64,000 nt of DNA from Bacteroidetes bacterium UBA6161 (GTDB lineage: Bacteria; Bacteroidota; Bacteroidia; NS11-12g; UBA955): assembly GCA_002422315.1 (NCBI GenBank), contig DIUJ01000072.1, forward strand, positions 41,498-105,497. The letters run 5' to 3'. Shown here in pieces: positions 63,201 to 64,000 of this stretch; the first letter of the stretch is position 1; each line of letters starts with the position of its first letter. Below the pieces are notes generated by a model. It made no database searches. It had not been told where the DNA came from and saw nothing but the letters and a program-made list of their open reading frames with translations. A program made the translations under genes and the position numbers.

Positions 63201-63519
63201 CCTCTTCTAGTTTTACATCTCTTTCTTTTTCCAAAGACTCTACCTCGCCAAAGAGCGTATCTCTTTCTTCTAGTTCATCAAAAGGCAGGTTTTTTATCCT
63301 TTCTTTCGTATCTTTTATTTGACTATCTATATCTAGAAGATAGGCTGCTATTTGCTCTCTAATTTTTGTTGTTTCGTTTCTTAGTTCATCGTTGCTTAGA
63401 GTGCTAAGTGTTGCAAACAATTGATTTATTTCCTCTACATAAGGCGCTATAGCCTTAATATCTTTATCTGATTTGCTTCCAAACATTTTGGTTAAGCTTG
63501 ATAGTATTCCGCCGAACAT
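60229..63519 (-). CDS. secA: Preprotein translocase ATPase SecA
   Basis: This 1096-residue Sec motor pushes preproteins through SecYEG. Walker A is TGEGKT (197-202), the Walker B/DEAD-type block is VDEVDSVLIDDAR, the preprotein-crosslinking and helical scaffold domains follow, and the C-terminal zinc site is Cys1082, Cys1084, Cys1093, His1094 (VGRNDPCPCGSGKKYKQCH). About 70-90 extra residues sit before NBD1 (about 60-130) and more in the preprotein-binding domain, as is typical of Bacteroidota. A TAACTTTG box lies at 63569-63576. First gene of secA-SPOR-alkaline phosphatase. Confidence 0.98.
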   Translation of the reverse strand: MFGGILSSLTKMFGSKSDKDIKAIAPYVEEINQLFATLSTLSNDELRNETTKIREQIAAYLLDIDSQIKDTKERIKNLPFDELEERDTLFGEVESLEKERDVKLEEVLMQVLPMAFAVMKETARRFSTQEEIEVTANEFDKDLAVKKEYVRIEGSKAYFKNEWTAAGATIKWNMVHYDVQLIGGIVLHQGKISEMATGEGKTLVSTLPAFLNALGGKGVHVITVNDYLAKRDCEWNAPVFQFHGLSVDCIDFHRPNSAERQEAYKADIVYGTNNEFGFDYLRDNMAHTPGELVQRKLHYAMVDEVDSVLIDDARTPLIISGPVPRGNQQEFEGLKPRIASLYELQRKYMNTCLADARRLIGEGKTGEKDGGLALMRCYRGLPKNKAFIKFLSEPGMKTLLTKTENYYLQDRQKEMHKVDEELFFVIDEKTNSIELTDKGIETITVGGEDPHFFVMPDVGSEMADIEKSTLTEEEKRERKDVVMRNFSVKSERLHAVNQLLKAYTLFEKDVEYIVQDGKVKIVDEQTGRVLDGRRYSDGLHQAIEAKENVKIEAATQTYATITLQNFFRMYHKLAGMTGTAETEAGEFWEIYKLDVVVIPTNRPIVRNDLEDLLYKTTREKYNAVIDHIVELTTLGRPVLVGTTSVEVSELLSRMLQLRKIKHNVLNAKQHQREAEIVAEAGLPGAVTIATNMAGRGTDIKISEQVKQAGGLAILGTERHESRRVDRQLRGRAGRQGDPGSSQFFVSLEDNLMRLFGSDRASRVMDRLGYKEGEVLQHSLLSKNIERAQRKVEQNNFGTRKRLLEYDDVMNKQRNVVYSRRKNALFGEKLGLDIQNMLYDWIEEQLGNYRDAEDFEGFKMECYKTLSVDVAIEETQFKKGNISEIAEELFLDFQLQYKTKNDKIILQALPVLQQIASKEGSTIENVVVPFGDGLKGMGVVCSLQEALQSEGRAIVNSFEKNVTLTSIDDEWKEHLRELDDLKQSANNAVFEQKDPLLIYKLEAFNLFQSFVSRMNHNVLSFLFKARIETDEQEVKESKPVVKKQAPLQTSRTEVAENASASDAPKATQAPIKTEKLVGRNDPCPCGSGKKYKQCHGK

Positions 63520-63880
63520 TCTATAGTTAAATTTGAGTTAGTATGAAAATGAATTTTTTAATAATGCGCAAAGTTACAAGTTTCTTGCCAACTTTATACT
63601 CAAAAAATGAGAGATGAAAATATGACAAAAGTTCTGAATAATGGAATTATTTATCCCTAAGAAATAAAAACTGTGTTTAAATGGCACATTCTATCTAGTT
63701 AAAATACATTCTTTCAATATTTAGATTTAAATTAAACCGAAATTCAGCAAAAGAAAATCATAATGTATAATTTGGGATGCCCCTTATAAGTTCGAATAGT
63801 AAATCAAAGGTGTAATAGCATGATTTTCTACGACAAAAAAGTTGGCCCTGCTTTGTTAAAGTTTACGAAATTTCTTGAAA
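63520..63880. other. Intergenic region upstream of secA
   Basis: This 361-bp stretch holds the secA -7-like box (63569-63576) and otherwise no gene I can support. The A/T-rich sequence has no clear RNA or coding signal before the hairpin cluster that starts near 63881. Confidence 0.5.
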
Positions 63881-64000
63881 TTTGGGTTAAGCCCTACGCT
63901 AACACAAAACCATTTAACCCAAAATACGCATTAGCGTATTTTGCCCTTTGGGCTGACGAAAATCAAAGATTTTGTTAGGTCTTACGACTCCGATAGTCGT
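63881..64000. repeat. Cluster of nested and tandem inverted repeats at the right edge
   Basis: Five inverted pairs lie in 120 bp. TTTGGGTTAA (63881-63890) pairs with 63914-63923. AAAATACGC pairs with GCGTATTTT (63921-63942, 4-base loop). GCCC/GGGC lies at 63943-63953, AAAATC/GATTTT at 63959-63973, and ACGACT/AGTCGT at 63984-64000. In addition CTAAC (63899-63903) can pair with GTTAG (63974-63978) around the inner hairpins. It continues past the window. It may be a palindromic repeat family, a structured RNA or a recombination site; no function is assigned. Confidence 0.5.

Noticed and set aside
63898..63980. A true integron attC site
   Set aside because: One core box fits, the other does not; no integrase or cassette array is in view. 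Kept only as an unexplained inverted-repeat structure.
1..64000. CRISPR arrays, tRNA and rRNA genes
   Set aside because: No regularly spaced direct repeats and no cloverleaf or rRNA-like sequence were seen in the gaps between genes.

Overview
This is an AT-rich, gene-dense chromosomal segment of a member of the Bacteroidota. The support is: three type IX secretion (T9SS) sorting domains of type A/B, a SprE/PorW-like T9SS protein, an ATP synthase cluster without beta and epsilon subunits, a SecA of about 1,100 residues with an N-terminal insertion, three DUF1573 proteins in a row, and promoter-like TAnnTTTG boxes 18-23 nt before many start codons. No order or genus can be assigned safely. No rRNA, tRNA, CRISPR array, intact insertion sequence or phage gene was found.

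Layout: dnaB (minus) and clpC (plus) diverge from a 362-bp region that holds two perfect DnaA boxes. A DUF1800/DUF1501 secreted pair follows. Next comes a looser stretch (7.9-11.4 kb) with an NfeD/flotillin membrane-microdomain pair between two orphan small genes. Then come mgtE-ksgA, three exported DUF1573 proteins, a T9SS-exported subtilisin, an Nfu Fe-S scaffold, TPR proteins, and an outer-membrane beta-barrel receptor. A minus-strand envelope operon (SprE/PorW-like protein, PBP1A, SppA, LysE) follows. A degenerate M23 protein, a bactofilin and the ATP synthase genes (two accessory genes, atpB, E, F, H, A, G) run on the plus strand from 32.8 to 39.8 kb. A soluble two-component cluster (single-domain receiver, receiver-kinase, LuxR-type regulator, divergent GAF/PAS kinase) occupies 39.9-45.3 kb. 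After it lie a giant lamin-tail T9SS cargo, a 3HCDH-like protein, RidA, ApaG, a rhomboid protease, ClpS, an ExbB/ExbD motor cassette, radA-mazG-alkD, rsgA, rplS, and a secA-SPOR-alkaline phosphatase operon.

Functionally the window is dominated by envelope biogenesis and secretion: Sec translocase, T9SS and its cargo, peptidoglycan synthesis, the bactofilin pair, an energy-coupling motor and flotillin. Around these sit housekeeping functions (replication, Clp proteolysis, ribosome maturation, energy). Most of it is ordinary core genome, and no clearly new defence or mobile system is visible. The points most worth a second look are the DnaA boxes in front of dnaB, a strong terminator-like hairpin immediately after atpE, a bactofilin partner whose M23 zinc ligands are gone, an RR-type signal joined to a T9SS sorting domain, and two intergenic inverted-repeat structures (about 51.4 kb and at the right edge) that share an 11-bp core.
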